64,000 nt of DNA from positions 1,302,001 through 1,366,000 of the forward strand of contig CAWBYY010000011.1 in NCBI GenBank assembly GCA_963793095.1, written 5' to 3'. Both the position numbers and the translations under genes were made by a program. The DNA comes from CAVWDI01 sp963793095. Lineage in GTDB: Bacteria > Chloroflexota > Anaerolineae > Anaerolineales > UBA4823. This document shows positions 29,134 through 38,166 of this stretch, piece by piece. Under the pieces are notes generated by a model. It did no database searches, was not told where the DNA came from, and saw only the letters and a list, made by a program, of their open reading frames with translations. Position 1 is the stretch's first letter. Every line of letters starts with the position of its first letter.

Positions 29134-30093
29134 TCAGGGGTTCAGACAATCTTCTATCTTTTCCCCTTTCAGCATGGCTGCCAGATTATCAGCAGCCCGC
29201 TTCTGCATGATGCCTATGGATGCATCTGAATACCAGGCATAATGCCCGGTGGTAATGATCCTGGGATGTGAGATCAGTCCCTCCTGCCGCTGATCGGCAG
29301 GTTCATTCTCATATACATCTATGCCGGCGCTGTGTATGCGTTTTTCGTCCGCCGCTTCAAGCAGGGCCTTTCCATCTATGACAGGTCCGCGGGAGGTATT
29401 GACCAACACCGGGCATTGTTCCATCCTGCTGAATGCCTCCCTGTTGATCAGGTGCCTTGTTTCATCTGTCAGGTTGCAGTGAAGACTGATCACATGGCTC
29501 TTCTTTAAAAGGTTTTCCAGGTCCGATTTTATGGCACCGTGCCGCTCAAACTTATCGTCGGATATATAGGGATCTGTTGCCAGCACCCGGGAGAACAGAT
29601 GCCTTGCTTTATCACAGAGGGTCCCCCCTATCCGGCCCAGTCCGATGATGCCAAGCGTTTTATCGTGCAATTCGAAGACCTCGGTAAAAGGAGGTTTGCC
29701 GAAAGCAGTAAGGATATTCTTCTCACCTGCAGGCAATCCGCGAATACAGGCAAACATCAATGCCAGGGCATGGTCCGACACACTGTGATTGCCATAACCT
29801 TGTACATTGGCCACCTTAATGCCTCGTGCAGTGGCCGCCTCGACATCGATATTATCGTAACCGGTCCCATACCTGACGACGGCCCTCAGATGGGGTGCCC
29901 TGGCGAAAGTCTCCCCGCCGATCGGCGTATCCCTTACGAGAATGCCTTCGGCCTTCCTGGCCAATTCCCTTTTCGCCGGGACATCCGCCCGTTCGCCCTG
30001 GAATATCTGCAGCTCATAGCCCATGCCTGGGAAGAGCTCTTTTTCATAATCATAGGATTTGTATCCGGTATCGATAATTGCGACAATTGCCAT
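29134..30093 (-). CDS. D-isomer-specific 2-hydroxyacid dehydrogenase
   Basis: A 319-residue cytoplasmic NAD-dependent dehydrogenase. The two-domain family pattern is complete: VVRYGTGYDNIDVEAATARG at the hinge, the NAD motif LGIIGLGRIGG, the catalytic Arg in NTSRGPVIDG and the Glu/His pair in DVYENEPADQ and TGHYAWYS (His in place of the usual PHxA context). The last point is a mild deviation: the catalytic His lies in TTGHYAWYSDAS. It follows the galactonate dehydratase gene by 38 bases on the same strand, so the two are probably cotranscribed, and would interconvert a 2-keto and a 2-hydroxy acid from sugar acid breakdown. Exact substrate unknown. Confidence 0.88.
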   Translation of the reverse strand: MAIVAIIDTGYKSYDYEKELFPGMGYELQIFQGERADVPAKRELARKAEGILVRDTPIGGETFARAPHLRAVVRYGTGYDNIDVEAATARGIKVANVQGYGNHSVSDHALALMFACIRGLPAGEKNILTAFGKPPFTEVFELHDKTLGIIGLGRIGGTLCDKARHLFSRVLATDPYISDDKFERHGAIKSDLENLLKKSHVISLHCNLTDETRHLINREAFSRMEQCPVLVNTSRGPVIDGKALLEAADEKRIHSAGIDVYENEPADQRQEGLISHPRIITTGHYAWYSDASIGIMQKRAADNLAAMLKGEKIEDCLNP

Positions 30094-30131
30094 TCTTTTG
30101 CTGTTTATGTTAAAAATATTATCCAGGATTT

Positions 30132-31406
30132 TTACCAGTCCACTACAGAACCATCGGAATCGAGGTATGTTTCATGGCTTTTCCAGTCATGCCCCATTTT
30201 CCCGGCAAGGGCTTCTTCATCCAGCTCGATCCCGAGACCGGGCCCTTCAGGTATCGGGATATGCCCGTCCACCACCTCAAATGGTTTTTTCAGGTACCCT
30301 TCACCCAGGTTAACCTGCTCCTGGCACAGGAAATTAGGAATGCTGGCGGAAAGTTGGATACCCGCAGCCAGGGAAATGGGTCCCAGGGGATTATGCGGGG
30401 CGATGGAGGCATAATAGGCTTCTGCCATCCCGGCGATCAGCCTGCACTCAAAGATCCCGCCGGCATGGCAGAGGTCGGGTTGCAGGATGGAGGCAGCACC
30501 TTTCTCAAGGATCTCCCGGAAGCCCCATTTGGTAAAGATGCGTTCCCCTGTAGCTATGGGAAGATGGGTCTTTCTTGCCAGGTCCGCCATCACATCCACG
30601 TTCTGGCAATTGACCGGCTCCTCGATGAAGAAGGGCTGGTAAGGTTCAAGTGCCCTGATCAGCAGGGAGGCATTCTGGGCACTGATGGCCCCGTGGAAAT
30701 CGATACCGATATCCGCATCATCTCCTGCGGTTTCACGCAATAACGCAAAGCTTTCCACAGCATTGTCAATGAAGGCGGGAGAAGCGATGATCCCCGATTG
30801 CCTGGCGTTCAGCACGCCGGTTTTAAAGGCAGTAAAACCTTCATCCCTGGCCTTTTTAATGGCTTCAACCGACCCGGCATGGGCATATACCCGAACGCTA
30901 TGACGCGTAGGCCCCCCCAGCAATTCATATATGGGTACACCCAGGACCTTCCCCTTGATGTCCCACAAAGCCTGCTCAACCCCGCTGAGGGCGCTGGTAA
31001 GTATGGGACCGCCGCGATAGAAGGCATGCCGGTATATGGCCTGCCAGTGATGGATCACATGCCGGGGGTCCTTCCCGAGCAGGTATGGTTCAATTTCACT
31101 GACCGCTGTGGCAACCGTGTCAGCCCGGCCTTCCACCACCGGTTCTCCGAGTCCCACAATGCCCTGATCGGTATGGATCTTCAAAAACAGCCAGCGCGGT
31201 TTCACTTTAAAGGTTTCCAGTTTTGTGATGCGTATCTTTCCACGATCATTCTCTTCCTGGCCGGATCCTTCTCCCTGCCTGGGGGATTGGGCCTGCAGGG
31301 AAGCCGGAATGGACATGGCTCCGGTTGCACCCAGAGCCACGGATGCAAAGGCCTTCTTCAGGAAGGTACGCCTTGACCGGGCAGTATCTTTCGTTCTGTT
31401 GTACAT
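30132..31406 (-). CDS. dgoD: Galactonate dehydratase-like enolase-superfamily enzyme
   Basis: A 424-residue mandelate racemase/muconate lactonizing enzyme. The match to D-galactonate dehydratase runs through ITKLETFKVKPRWLFLKI, GLGEPVVEGRADTV, the metal segment IGIDFHGAISAQNA, FFIEEPVNCQN, ATGERIFTKWGF, SILQPDLCHAGGI and the base segment LAPH-type IAPHNPLGPI. It dehydrates an aldonate to 2-keto-3-deoxy-aldonate. It carries a twin-arginine signal (RSRRTFLKKAFASVALGATG) that typical cytoplasmic DgoD lacks, so this copy may act in the periplasm, like the exported oxidoreductase of the main operon. A rhamnonate or fuconate substrate cannot be excluded. Confidence 0.87.
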   Translation of the reverse strand: MYNRTKDTARSRRTFLKKAFASVALGATGAMSIPASLQAQSPRQGEGSGQEENDRGKIRITKLETFKVKPRWLFLKIHTDQGIVGLGEPVVEGRADTVATAVSEIEPYLLGKDPRHVIHHWQAIYRHAFYRGGPILTSALSGVEQALWDIKGKVLGVPIYELLGGPTRHSVRVYAHAGSVEAIKKARDEGFTAFKTGVLNARQSGIIASPAFIDNAVESFALLRETAGDDADIGIDFHGAISAQNASLLIRALEPYQPFFIEEPVNCQNVDVMADLARKTHLPIATGERIFTKWGFREILEKGAASILQPDLCHAGGIFECRLIAGMAEAYYASIAPHNPLGPISLAAGIQLSASIPNFLCQEQVNLGEGYLKKPFEVVDGHIPIPEGPGLGIELDEEALAGKMGHDWKSHETYLDSDGSVVDW

Positions 31407-31647
31407 GACATTTGCCTTTATCGTTATCCAATAAAACCGGAGGAACGGGGCATAGTTTTCTTTAAGATCCCTTTATTGGGCGGTTCTCCGGGTTGAATCG
31501 GGACTGCTGAGTCAAAGTTAAAATTTATAGGGATTCATTGGTTCGAAAACTCCTCAAATCTATATAATTTATGATCATCTGCTCAATTCAATGGTTTTTG
31601 TATAAATTTAAATCCCAATACATATTAACCTTTCAAAACAATATCAA

Positions 31648-33066
31648 ATGAAAAAAAGTTGGATCTCACTGGTGTCAATGTTATTCATTACAACACTGAC
31701 CGTCTTCGCACAGACATGGCTGCCTTCCTTTTTCTCCGATAATATGGTCATGCAACAAAATGCTGAAGTTTCTATCTGGGGGAAAGATGATCCCGGCACG
31801 GACATTAAAATCTCTGCCTCCTGGGGAGTGGAGGCCGGGATCAAGACAGACATTGACGGCCGCTGGAAAACGAAAATTTCAACCCCCGGTGCAGGTGGAC
31901 CTTATACTTTGACCATAAAAGGAAGTGAAGCCATCGTTCTGAATGATGTGTTAACAGGTGAGGTCTGGTTATGCTCGGGCCAATCCAATATGGAAATGCC
32001 GGTTAAAGGATACGGCAACCAGCCCATATCAGGGAGCAATGAAGCCATTCTCCATTCAAAGAACCCAGACTTACGCGTTTTTCAGATTGGGAAGCAGCCC
32101 AGTGTAATACCAATGGACGACGTAGAAGGGAAATGGCAAATAGCTTCACCTGCCACTACTCCTGATTTTTCAGCGACGGCATACTTCTTCGGGGAACTGG
32201 TCCAGGAAATGCTTGGGGTGCCGGTGGGCCTCATCGTTACATCCTGGGGCGGATCCAAGGCAGAGGCATGGATGAAGGAGGAGGCCCTGAAACCATTTAA
32301 TGAAATAAGTATTCCCACAGAGGTCCCGGAACGGGGACCACATCAGGCAGCAACCATTCTTTACAATGGCATGATCCATCCCTTTATCGATTACCACATC
32401 AAAGGTGCGATCTGGTACCAGGGGGAAAGCAACCGCAATAAAGCATCTCAATATGCAAGCCTTTTCCCTGCCCTGATCGAATCCTGGAGGACAAAGTGGA
32501 ACCTTGGCAATTTCCCGTTCTATTTTGTACAGATCTCACCCTATGACTACGGATCATCTGAAGAGACAAAATATGCAACTGCCCTCCTTCGTGAAGCACA
32601 ACTCCTTTCCATGCAGCAGGTGGAAAATACCGGTATGGTAGTGACCGCAGACATTGGTGATTGTGATTGCATTCACCCTGCGGATAAGTCAACCGTTGGC
32701 CGGCGGCTTGCTTACTGGGCCCTGGCTGAAACTTACGGATACGAAGGGCTGGCCTACCAGAGCCCGATATACAGGTCTATGGAAAAAACAGAAGATGGGA
32801 AAGTCAATATAAGCTTTGACCATGCCCCAAATGGACTTACCAGCTTCGGGAAACCACTGTCAGGATTTGAGATTGCCGGCGGAGACCAGTTTTTTTATCC
32901 GGCAGAGGCGGTCATCAACCGCGATATAACCGTTACCGTCTGGAGCAAGTATGTACCTCATCCGGTTTCCGTACGTTATGCATTCGGCGATTGCGAGGAA
33001 GTCACCCTTTTCAATATTGCCGGGTTGCCGGCCTCTCCCTTCAGGACAGATGACTGGGCTGAATAG
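31648..33066 (+). CDS. Sialate O-acetylesterase-like SGNH esterase
   Basis: A 472-residue secreted esterase (signal LVSMLFITTLTVFAQ). The beta-sandwich N-domain has LPSFFSDNMVMQQ and ISIWG-type strands, typical of the family. The catalytic Ser lies in EVWLCSGQSNMEMPV, followed by WGGSKAEAWM, IWYQGESN and the Asp/His region DCDCIHPADKSTVGRRLA. It removes acetyl groups from sugars, not necessarily sialic acid, and in this island probably deacetylates the polymer. It is preceded by a 240-base gap. A TTTG near 31600 has only a poor -7 partner, so no promoter is claimed. The downstream gene has its own promoter. Confidence 0.92.
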   Translation: MKKSWISLVSMLFITTLTVFAQTWLPSFFSDNMVMQQNAEVSIWGKDDPGTDIKISASWGVEAGIKTDIDGRWKTKISTPGAGGPYTLTIKGSEAIVLNDVLTGEVWLCSGQSNMEMPVKGYGNQPISGSNEAILHSKNPDLRVFQIGKQPSVIPMDDVEGKWQIASPATTPDFSATAYFFGELVQEMLGVPVGLIVTSWGGSKAEAWMKEEALKPFNEISIPTEVPERGPHQAATILYNGMIHPFIDYHIKGAIWYQGESNRNKASQYASLFPALIESWRTKWNLGNFPFYFVQISPYDYGSSEETKYATALLREAQLLSMQQVENTGMVVTADIGDCDCIHPADKSTVGRRLAYWALAETYGYEGLAYQSPIYRSMEKTEDGKVNISFDHAPNGLTSFGKPLSGFEIAGGDQFFYPAEAVINRDITVTVWSKYVPHPVSVRYAFGDCEEVTLFNIAGLPASPFRTDDWAE

Positions 33067-33142
33067 CCGGCAAGGCATAAGCCAGCTCATCTGAAGCAAT
33101 TACCGTTTCATACTGTCGGATTACGCTTTCGTCTCTCTTGTT

Positions 33143-33173
33143 TTTGTTTGAGCGGATTTAGATCGCAATTTTG
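33143..33173 (+). promoter_or_regulatory. Bacteroidota-type promoter for the small secreted protein gene
   Basis: TTTG at 33143-33146, a 19-base spacer, then CAATTTTG at 33166-33173, one mismatch from TAnnTTTG. The spacing is the Bacteroidota optimum. The ATG at 33215 lies about 35 bases after the predicted transcription start. Confidence 0.6.
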
Positions 33174-33214
33174 ATGCAGAATTATAAATCTTCTTAATTT
33201 AAAAAACCAAGACA

Positions 33215-33811
33215 ATGAAAACGATGAATGCGATATTAGCAACCATTACCGTAGGCGCAAGCGCCTTATTATTTACAGTAAATTCTTATGCGGGCGATGA
33301 AATGAACGTCACTCCGATTACTTCTGAAAAGAAAGCAAGAGTTGAACTCCAAAGACCCAAATCCATCGATGTATCTATTTTCGTAACCGATGTTAATGGC
33401 AAGGTTCTACACGAAGAAACCATCAAATCCCAGAAATCCTATGGCAGGGTGTATGATTTCACAAATTTACAGGATGGGAAATACACCATCATATCCAATG
33501 ACGATTATATCAGAACCACTACGGAGGTAGCGGTACACCAGTCTGACGTTGAGGTATTGAGTAACGAAGTTGAATATAAGCCGGTATTTTCAAGCAATGA
33601 AGGTTTCCTAAAGGTCAATTACCTTAATTTAAAGACTGAGGACATCAAGTTTACCATTGAAAGCGGCAATTCAGTGTTTTATGAAAGTGCAGACGGCAAT
33701 GATATTTCTTATCATAAAATGCTGAATATAAGCAAGATGAGGTCAGGTGATTATTATGCAACGGTAGAAGCAGGTGACAACACTTATAGCTATTATTTCT
33801 ATGTTCGTTAA
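33215..33811 (+). CDS. Secreted two-domain beta-sandwich protein of unknown function
   Basis: A 198-residue protein with a Sec signal (TITVGASALLFTVNSYA, cleavage before GDEMN). The mature part contains two related halves of about 80 residues. Each half ends in a short aromatic strand (DGKYTIISND in the first, SGDYYATVEAGDNTYSYYFYV in the second, cited to 20 residues), the pattern of small Bacteroidota periplasmic or surface beta-sandwich proteins resembling DUF3244 or T9SS-sorting-like folds. No catalytic motif is seen. It has its own promoter and a very strong terminator, so it is a single-gene transcript and probably well expressed. It lies between the esterase and ribokinase genes of the glycan island; its function is not known. 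Confidence 0.75.
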   Translation: MKTMNAILATITVGASALLFTVNSYAGDEMNVTPITSEKKARVELQRPKSIDVSIFVTDVNGKVLHEETIKSQKSYGRVYDFTNLQDGKYTIISNDDYIRTTTEVAVHQSDVEVLSNEVEYKPVFSSNEGFLKVNYLNLKTEDIKFTIESGNSVFYESADGNDISYHKMLNISKMRSGDYYATVEAGDNTYSYYFYVR

Positions 33812-33841
33812 GAACGCTGATTCAATCTAATCAAACATTAA

Positions 33842-33886
33842 AATAGGGGCTGTCTCAAATCAAACTGAGACAGCCCCTATTTTTTC
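33842..33886. terminator. Strong rho-independent terminator
   Basis: A perfect 16-bp stem (33842-33857 with 33866-33881) encloses an 8-base loop and is followed by a T run to 33885. The stem core is AGGGGCTGTCTCA. It ends the secreted protein gene. The A-rich 5' flank (acattaaaata) could also let it stop the convergent ribokinase transcript. Confidence 0.92.
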
Positions 33887-33909
33887 TCAGACCTTGAAAT
33901 CCAACAGCA

Positions 33910-34840
33910 TCATGGGCCATGTTGGCCAGATGCCAGTAATTGCTCAATTTCTTTCACTTTCGGGATAGAAGTCTGTGCACCCTGCCTGGTAACCGATAAT
34001 GCACCTGCTGCATTGGCAAAACGTACAGCATCCACAATATCCCGCTCACCACTCAGCAGGGAAACAGCAAAGGCACCGCAAAAGGTATCCCCGGCTGCCG
34101 TTGAATCGACGGCATTAACAGCAAAGCTTTCCACGAATTGCCGAACCTGATTATCAAAGATAAACGAACCCCGGCTACCCAGGGTAAGAATGATGTGCCC
34201 GGGGCCCATTTCCTGAATGGACTTGCACACTGCTTCCTTATTATCATCGGTGACTTTTTGTCCGGCTATTATTTCCGCCTCGGTCTCATTCAGGACAAGG
34301 TATTCAAGTGATGCCAGCACTTCCTCATCCAGCTTGCATGCAGGCGCTGGATTCAGGATGATCCTTTTCTGATGCCTGGCAGGCCAATTTGCATATATGC
34401 TGTATGGTTTCGTATGGTATCTCCAGCTGTAACAGGATCAGATCTGTCTCTTTTATCAGTGCCTCTGCCTTGTCAATGATGGCATTAGAAAGGTGATTAT
34501 TGGCTCCGGGTGCTACTGCAATACTGTTCTCACCATTCCGGTCGACGAGTATCAGGGCCGTTCCGGTCGGGACTCCGGGAACCAGGGATATCTGACCAAT
34601 ATGAATCCCGTCTTCCCGGAAACCTTCAAGCATCTTTTTCCCGTCATCATCCTCTCCCACGCAAGTGATAAAGGTAACCTCACCCCCTGCTCTTGCTGCT
34701 GCAACAGCCTGGTTGGCTCCCTTCCCTCCATGTGCACGGGCAAGGTCAGCATTACCGACGGTTTCTCCCGGGACAGGCAGATGGTCCACCATGGCAATGA
34801 TATCCATGTTGGTGCTACCGATTACTAGTATTTTACTCAT
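33910..34840 (-). pseudogene. rbsK: Ribokinase, one-base frameshift
   Basis: Two frames form a 310-residue PfkB-family kinase. The first opens with KILVIGSTNMDIIAMVDHLP and AHGGKGANQAVAAARAG, diagnostic of ribokinase, and continues to HICKLACQA. An extra base near 34372 (A on the plus strand) breaks it. Skipping that base gives QKRIILNPAPACKLDEEVLA, then LVLNETEAEII, and DSTAAGDTFCGAFAVSL with the catalytic Asp of the AGD motif. Total length is one base over a multiple of three. Ribokinase phosphorylates ribose or a related pentose/deoxysugar. It follows the GRP-type sugar transporter by 11 bases, so the pair likely imports and phosphorylates one sugar. All catalytic residues are intact, so sequence error is likely. 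Confidence 0.88.
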
Positions 34841-34851
34841 GGAAAAGAAGA

Positions 34852-35862
34852 TTACAGTTTAGCCAGGATGATGAGTCCCAATCCACCGATAAAGGAGATA
34901 AACATCACGGTCAGTAAGAAATTGGTCTTTGACTTGTTGGGTGAATTCCGGAATTCTTTCCAGATAAAAACACCCCATGCCGCAGCGACCATGGTAGCCC
35001 CCTGTCCCAGGCCATAAGAAACGGCAAAGCTGGCCTTATTGGCAGGAAGTATGCTGAAAAGCATACCGAGGCACCAGATAATGCCTCCCAGTATCCCAAT
35101 GGCATGTAATCTTGGGGTTCCTTGTTGAAAATACTCCCGGTAAGTTGCCCTGGATCCGGTTATTGGTTTATACATGATAATGGTGTCCCATAAAAAGTTT
35201 GATACAAATATCCCAAGTGCAAAGCAAACCAGGGCAGTATAGGGCGTAAGCATGCCGGCGGCCGGATTCACAAAATCCAGACTCATGGAGGCCGCTACAA
35301 AACGATAAAACATACCCATGAAGATGCCGCCCAGGACAGCCAGCAGCAATCCTTTCCATTTTGCATCTTTGACCCTTTCCGTGGGCATTTGATTGTAGGC
35401 AATTGCATCAACAATGATGGCGATGGTTACCAGGGCCAATCCCACAAAAAGAAATACTGGATTCCCATCCGGGGATGCCAGGTAATTTATCACCACCCCG
35501 ATGACAAGGGCCAGGCCGATCCCGACAGGGAAAGCCACGGCCATTCCGGCAATTTCAATTGCGATGACCACCATGATATTGGCGAGGTTAAAAACGATCC
35601 CTCCGATAAAGGCTGAGCCCAGTGCAGATGTTTCAGCCTGCTGCAGATCTGGCAAAAATGCCCTTCCCTGATCACCAAAACTGCCAAGGGTAAAAGCCAT
35701 GATCAGGGAAAAGATCAAAATTCCGATTACATAATCCCAGTAAAAATGCTGAAAGGACCACTTGCCCGAGGCAAGTTTCTGGGTATTGGCCCATGATCCC
35801 CAGCACAGCATGGTTATGAACAACAATAAAATGGCCAGGCCATAGGAATTGACAATGAACAT
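34852..35862 (-). CDS. GRP-type sugar transporter (DMT superfamily)
   Basis: A 336-residue inner-membrane protein with ten predicted helices in the two-fold repeat of the drug/metabolite superfamily. CWGSWANTQKL at the first helix end, GGIVFNLANIMVVIAIEIAG and AFPVGIGLALVIGVVINY match the glucose/ribose porter and RhaT-like branch. The C-terminal half repeats with GGIIWCLGMLFSILPANKAS and YGLGQGATMVAAAWGV. It is likely a proton-coupled monosaccharide importer. It is encoded directly upstream of ribokinase and downstream of the AraC regulator (65-base gap), so the three probably form one sugar utilisation unit. Confidence 0.87.
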   Translation of the reverse strand: MFIVNSYGLAILLLFITMLCWGSWANTQKLASGKWSFQHFYWDYVIGILIFSLIMAFTLGSFGDQGRAFLPDLQQAETSALGSAFIGGIVFNLANIMVVIAIEIAGMAVAFPVGIGLALVIGVVINYLASPDGNPVFLFVGLALVTIAIIVDAIAYNQMPTERVKDAKWKGLLLAVLGGIFMGMFYRFVAASMSLDFVNPAAGMLTPYTALVCFALGIFVSNFLWDTIIMYKPITGSRATYREYFQQGTPRLHAIGILGGIIWCLGMLFSILPANKASFAVSYGLGQGATMVAAAWGVFIWKEFRNSPNKSKTNFLLTVMFISFIGGLGLIILAKL

Positions 35863-35927
35863 GTTTGGAGTTTATTAGTGTTTATTGAAATCAATATACA
35901 TAAAAAATCCGGCCGGAGGAAACCAGG

Positions 35928-36839
35928 CTAATTATTCTTGGGAGATTCCTTGACCGTTTTCCGGATTTCTGAGGGGGATACTCCAAGTTTCTTCTTGAAC
36001 ACACGGCTGAAATAGTAAATGGACTGAAAACCAAGCTCATAGCTTATTTCTTTGATGATCTTATCAGTGGACAATAACATCTCCTTGGCCCGCAGTATTT
36101 TCAGGTCCAGGTGATACTGCACAGGCGGTACGCCGGTATATTTTTTAAACATCTTCCGGAAGTAGGAATATCCGATATTGTTCTTCTCTGCAAAACACTT
36201 GAAGTCGATTTCCTGCTCCACATTTTCGCGGATGTTGAAACATGCATTCTGAATAATCTGTTCCACCCGCTTGCCGGAGAAATCTTTCTGTTTATCCAGG
36301 GAGATCATGTATCCCAGGAGTTTCATGATCATACTTGCGGCAACCTGCTGAAAACCAGGCTTCTCTTCCAGGATATACTCAAATATCTTGTAATAGGTAT
36401 CGATGAATTCCTCCCGGTTCCCAATGTCTGTCACAGACTTCCCCGCAGCAAACCAGGGTTGACTGAAAATCTGGCTGGCGATATTTCCGCGGAACCCGAC
36501 ATAATGTTCCACCCAGCCGGTCTTCATGCTGGGCCGGTACCTGTGCCAGTCGCCGGGCCTCGTGATGAGCAGGGAACCGGGCTTGATCCTATACCGGCCC
36601 GAGTCATTTTCATATATACCATCCCCTTCGGTAATATAATTGATCTGATACTCATTCAGCACCCTTCCTTTCTCCCATGCAAAATAATAGCCTGAGGGAT
36701 GTTCGGAGGGAGGGTAGACAGTATTGGCAGATATATGGGCTTTCCCTGCACAAAGCAGGTACAAGCCCCAATCAATATCCTCCTGACCCGGTGTAAGGTA
36801 TTTGAAAAAATCATCCATTGGATGAGACAATATAATCAA
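35928..36839 (-). CDS. AraC family transcriptional regulator
   Basis: A 303-residue regulator: residues 1-150 form a cupin-type ligand domain (NYITEGDGIYENDSGRYRI, then PGSLLITRPGDWHRYRPS), and the C-terminal 100 residues form two helix-turn-helix units (FAEKNNIGYSYFRKMFKKYT and ISYELGFQSIYYFSRVFKKK followed by GVSPSEIR). It would bind a sugar and act on promoters nearby. It is the first gene of the minus-strand group with the GRP transporter and ribokinase, so autoregulation and control of that operon are likely. It is the only carbohydrate-type regulator in the window; no HTCS or SusR-like sensor is present. Confidence 0.93.
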   Translation of the reverse strand: MIILSHPMDDFFKYLTPGQEDIDWGLYLLCAGKAHISANTVYPPSEHPSGYYFAWEKGRVLNEYQINYITEGDGIYENDSGRYRIKPGSLLITRPGDWHRYRPSMKTGWVEHYVGFRGNIASQIFSQPWFAAGKSVTDIGNREEFIDTYYKIFEYILEEKPGFQQVAASMIMKLLGYMISLDKQKDFSGKRVEQIIQNACFNIRENVEQEIDFKCFAEKNNIGYSYFRKMFKKYTGVPPVQYHLDLKILRAKEMLLSTDKIIKEISYELGFQSIYYFSRVFKKKLGVSPSEIRKTVKESPKNN

Positions 36840-36902
36840 TTCAGTCCAAATAGATATTTTTACAGGGTTTTAGTAAATTAACGGACCATTAGATCAGGTA
36901 TT

Positions 36903-37142
36903 ATGGATTGCCGTAAGAACTGCGGGGCCTGCTGCATTGCTCCCTCCATCTCATCACCCATTCCTGGCATGCCGGATGGCAAACCGGCAGGGGTAAAGTG
37001 TATCCACCTCAAGGAAGATTACAGCTGTGGTATCTATGACCAGAGACCAAAGGTATGCAGAGATTTCAGGGCAGAAGAATTGGTTTGTGGGGGGAGCAGG
37101 CAGGAAGCCCTCTCCATCCTTGGCTGGCTTGAAAAAGGATAA
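36903..37142 (+). CDS. Small YkgJ-type cysteine-cluster protein
   Basis: A 79-residue protein of the zinc/iron-chelating YkgJ family (PF03692). Ligand cysteines are in CRKNCGACC, VKCIHL, YSCGIYDQRPKVCRDF and LVCGG. The order C-x3-C-x2-CC, then CGIYDQRP-x-VCR, is the family signature. It is a short, complete version. Members bind a metal cluster but have no well-established reaction. It starts 63 bases after the divergent AraC gene and converges on the hydroxyacid dehydrogenase 4 bases later, with no obvious functional link. Confidence 0.88.
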   Translation: MDCRKNCGACCIAPSISSPIPGMPDGKPAGVKCIHLKEDYSCGIYDQRPKVCRDFRAEELVCGGSRQEALSILGWLEKG

Positions 37143-37146
37143 GACC

Positions 37147-38070
37147 TCAAACTGTAATTCCCTGTTTATTGAATCCTTTCAGAAGGTTCTCCATGGCTTC
37201 CTTTTCAATGTCGAACCGGCAGGATCCGGCAAAGGAACCGACATGTGGTGTCAGGATGGTGTTCTCAGGATGGTCGATCAGGGGACCCAGGTATGGTTCT
37301 TCCTCAAAGACATCCAGGGCCACCCCGCCCAATTTCTTGTTCTCGAGTGCAGCGAGCAGGGCCTTTTCATCTATCAGTCCCGCGCGTGAAGTATTGACAA
37401 TGATCACACCTTCTTTCATTTTCATAATGGCATCGGCATTGATAAGATGATAATTTTCTTTTCTCATCGGCATATGCAGGGTGACGATATCAGCATTCCG
37501 GAGCAGAAAATCAAAACTGACCATTTCACAATATGCATGTATTTTGACATCGGGGTCGAATCCGATCAGGTTACAATCAAACGCCGCCAGCAGGCTGCTT
37601 ACCCTGGTACCCAGTATCCCGCAACCAATGACCCCTACCATTTTTCCTTTTAGCAAGCCCGTTACCATTCTGTCCCATTGATGCTTTCTGACCATTCTAT
37701 CAAGTTGATTCAGCTTCCGTGTCAGGTTGAGTATCATGGCCAGTGCCAGCTCGGCGGCCGGAACATCGGGTGCCAGGTGGGTGCCTGTAACAATGATCCC
37801 CAGTCTCCTGGCCGCCCTGTAATCTATCGTTTCAAGGTCTATACCGCACCTCGAGATCACTTTCAGGCTCTTGGCGGCTTTCAGAGTTTCATGAATGATC
37901 GGTTCAACCCCGGCGATGATCCCGACAGGATCAAAGGCAGAGATCAACTGATCCAACTCTTCACCGGTCAGTCTTCTTCTTTGCGGATTTTGGATCAGGT
38001 TGATCGATTTGGGATACCCGCTGTATGTGTAACTGGAAGTGTTGCACAGAACATTGATTTTGTTTTCCAT
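37147..38070 (-). CDS. D-2-hydroxyacid dehydrogenase family protein
   Basis: A 307-residue NAD-dependent dehydrogenase related to phosphoglycerate dehydrogenase. Features are VISRCGIDLETIDYRAARRL, the NAD motif VGVIGCGILGTRV, catalytic Arg in NTSRAGLIDE, Glu in DVFEEEPYLGP and His in TPHVGSFA. The start at 38070 (MENKINVLCN) is preferred because the longer frame begins 56 codons upstream in a segment without family similarity that overlaps the divergent pabB start. In related genomes such enzymes often accompany sugar acid or amino sugar metabolism. Here it is divergent from pabB and its function cannot be narrowed. Confidence 0.88.
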   Translation of the reverse strand: MENKINVLCNTSSYTYSGYPKSINLIQNPQRRRLTGEELDQLISAFDPVGIIAGVEPIIHETLKAAKSLKVISRCGIDLETIDYRAARRLGIIVTGTHLAPDVPAAELALAMILNLTRKLNQLDRMVRKHQWDRMVTGLLKGKMVGVIGCGILGTRVSSLLAAFDCNLIGFDPDVKIHAYCEMVSFDFLLRNADIVTLHMPMRKENYHLINADAIMKMKEGVIIVNTSRAGLIDEKALLAALENKKLGGVALDVFEEEPYLGPLIDHPENTILTPHVGSFAGSCRFDIEKEAMENLLKGFNKQGITV

Positions 38071-38166
38071 AACGAGTATTTCTTTGCATATAAATAAATA
38101 TATGAAATCAATAAGCCAATGTAAAGGATATTCCGGTATAATCTTCAATTTTTGTAATTTCGCTCC

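Noticed and set aside
33842..33881. 16-bp inverted repeat read as an insertion-sequence end
   Set aside because: Single copy, with a T run and directly after a stop codon; a terminator explains it fully and there is no transposase nearby.
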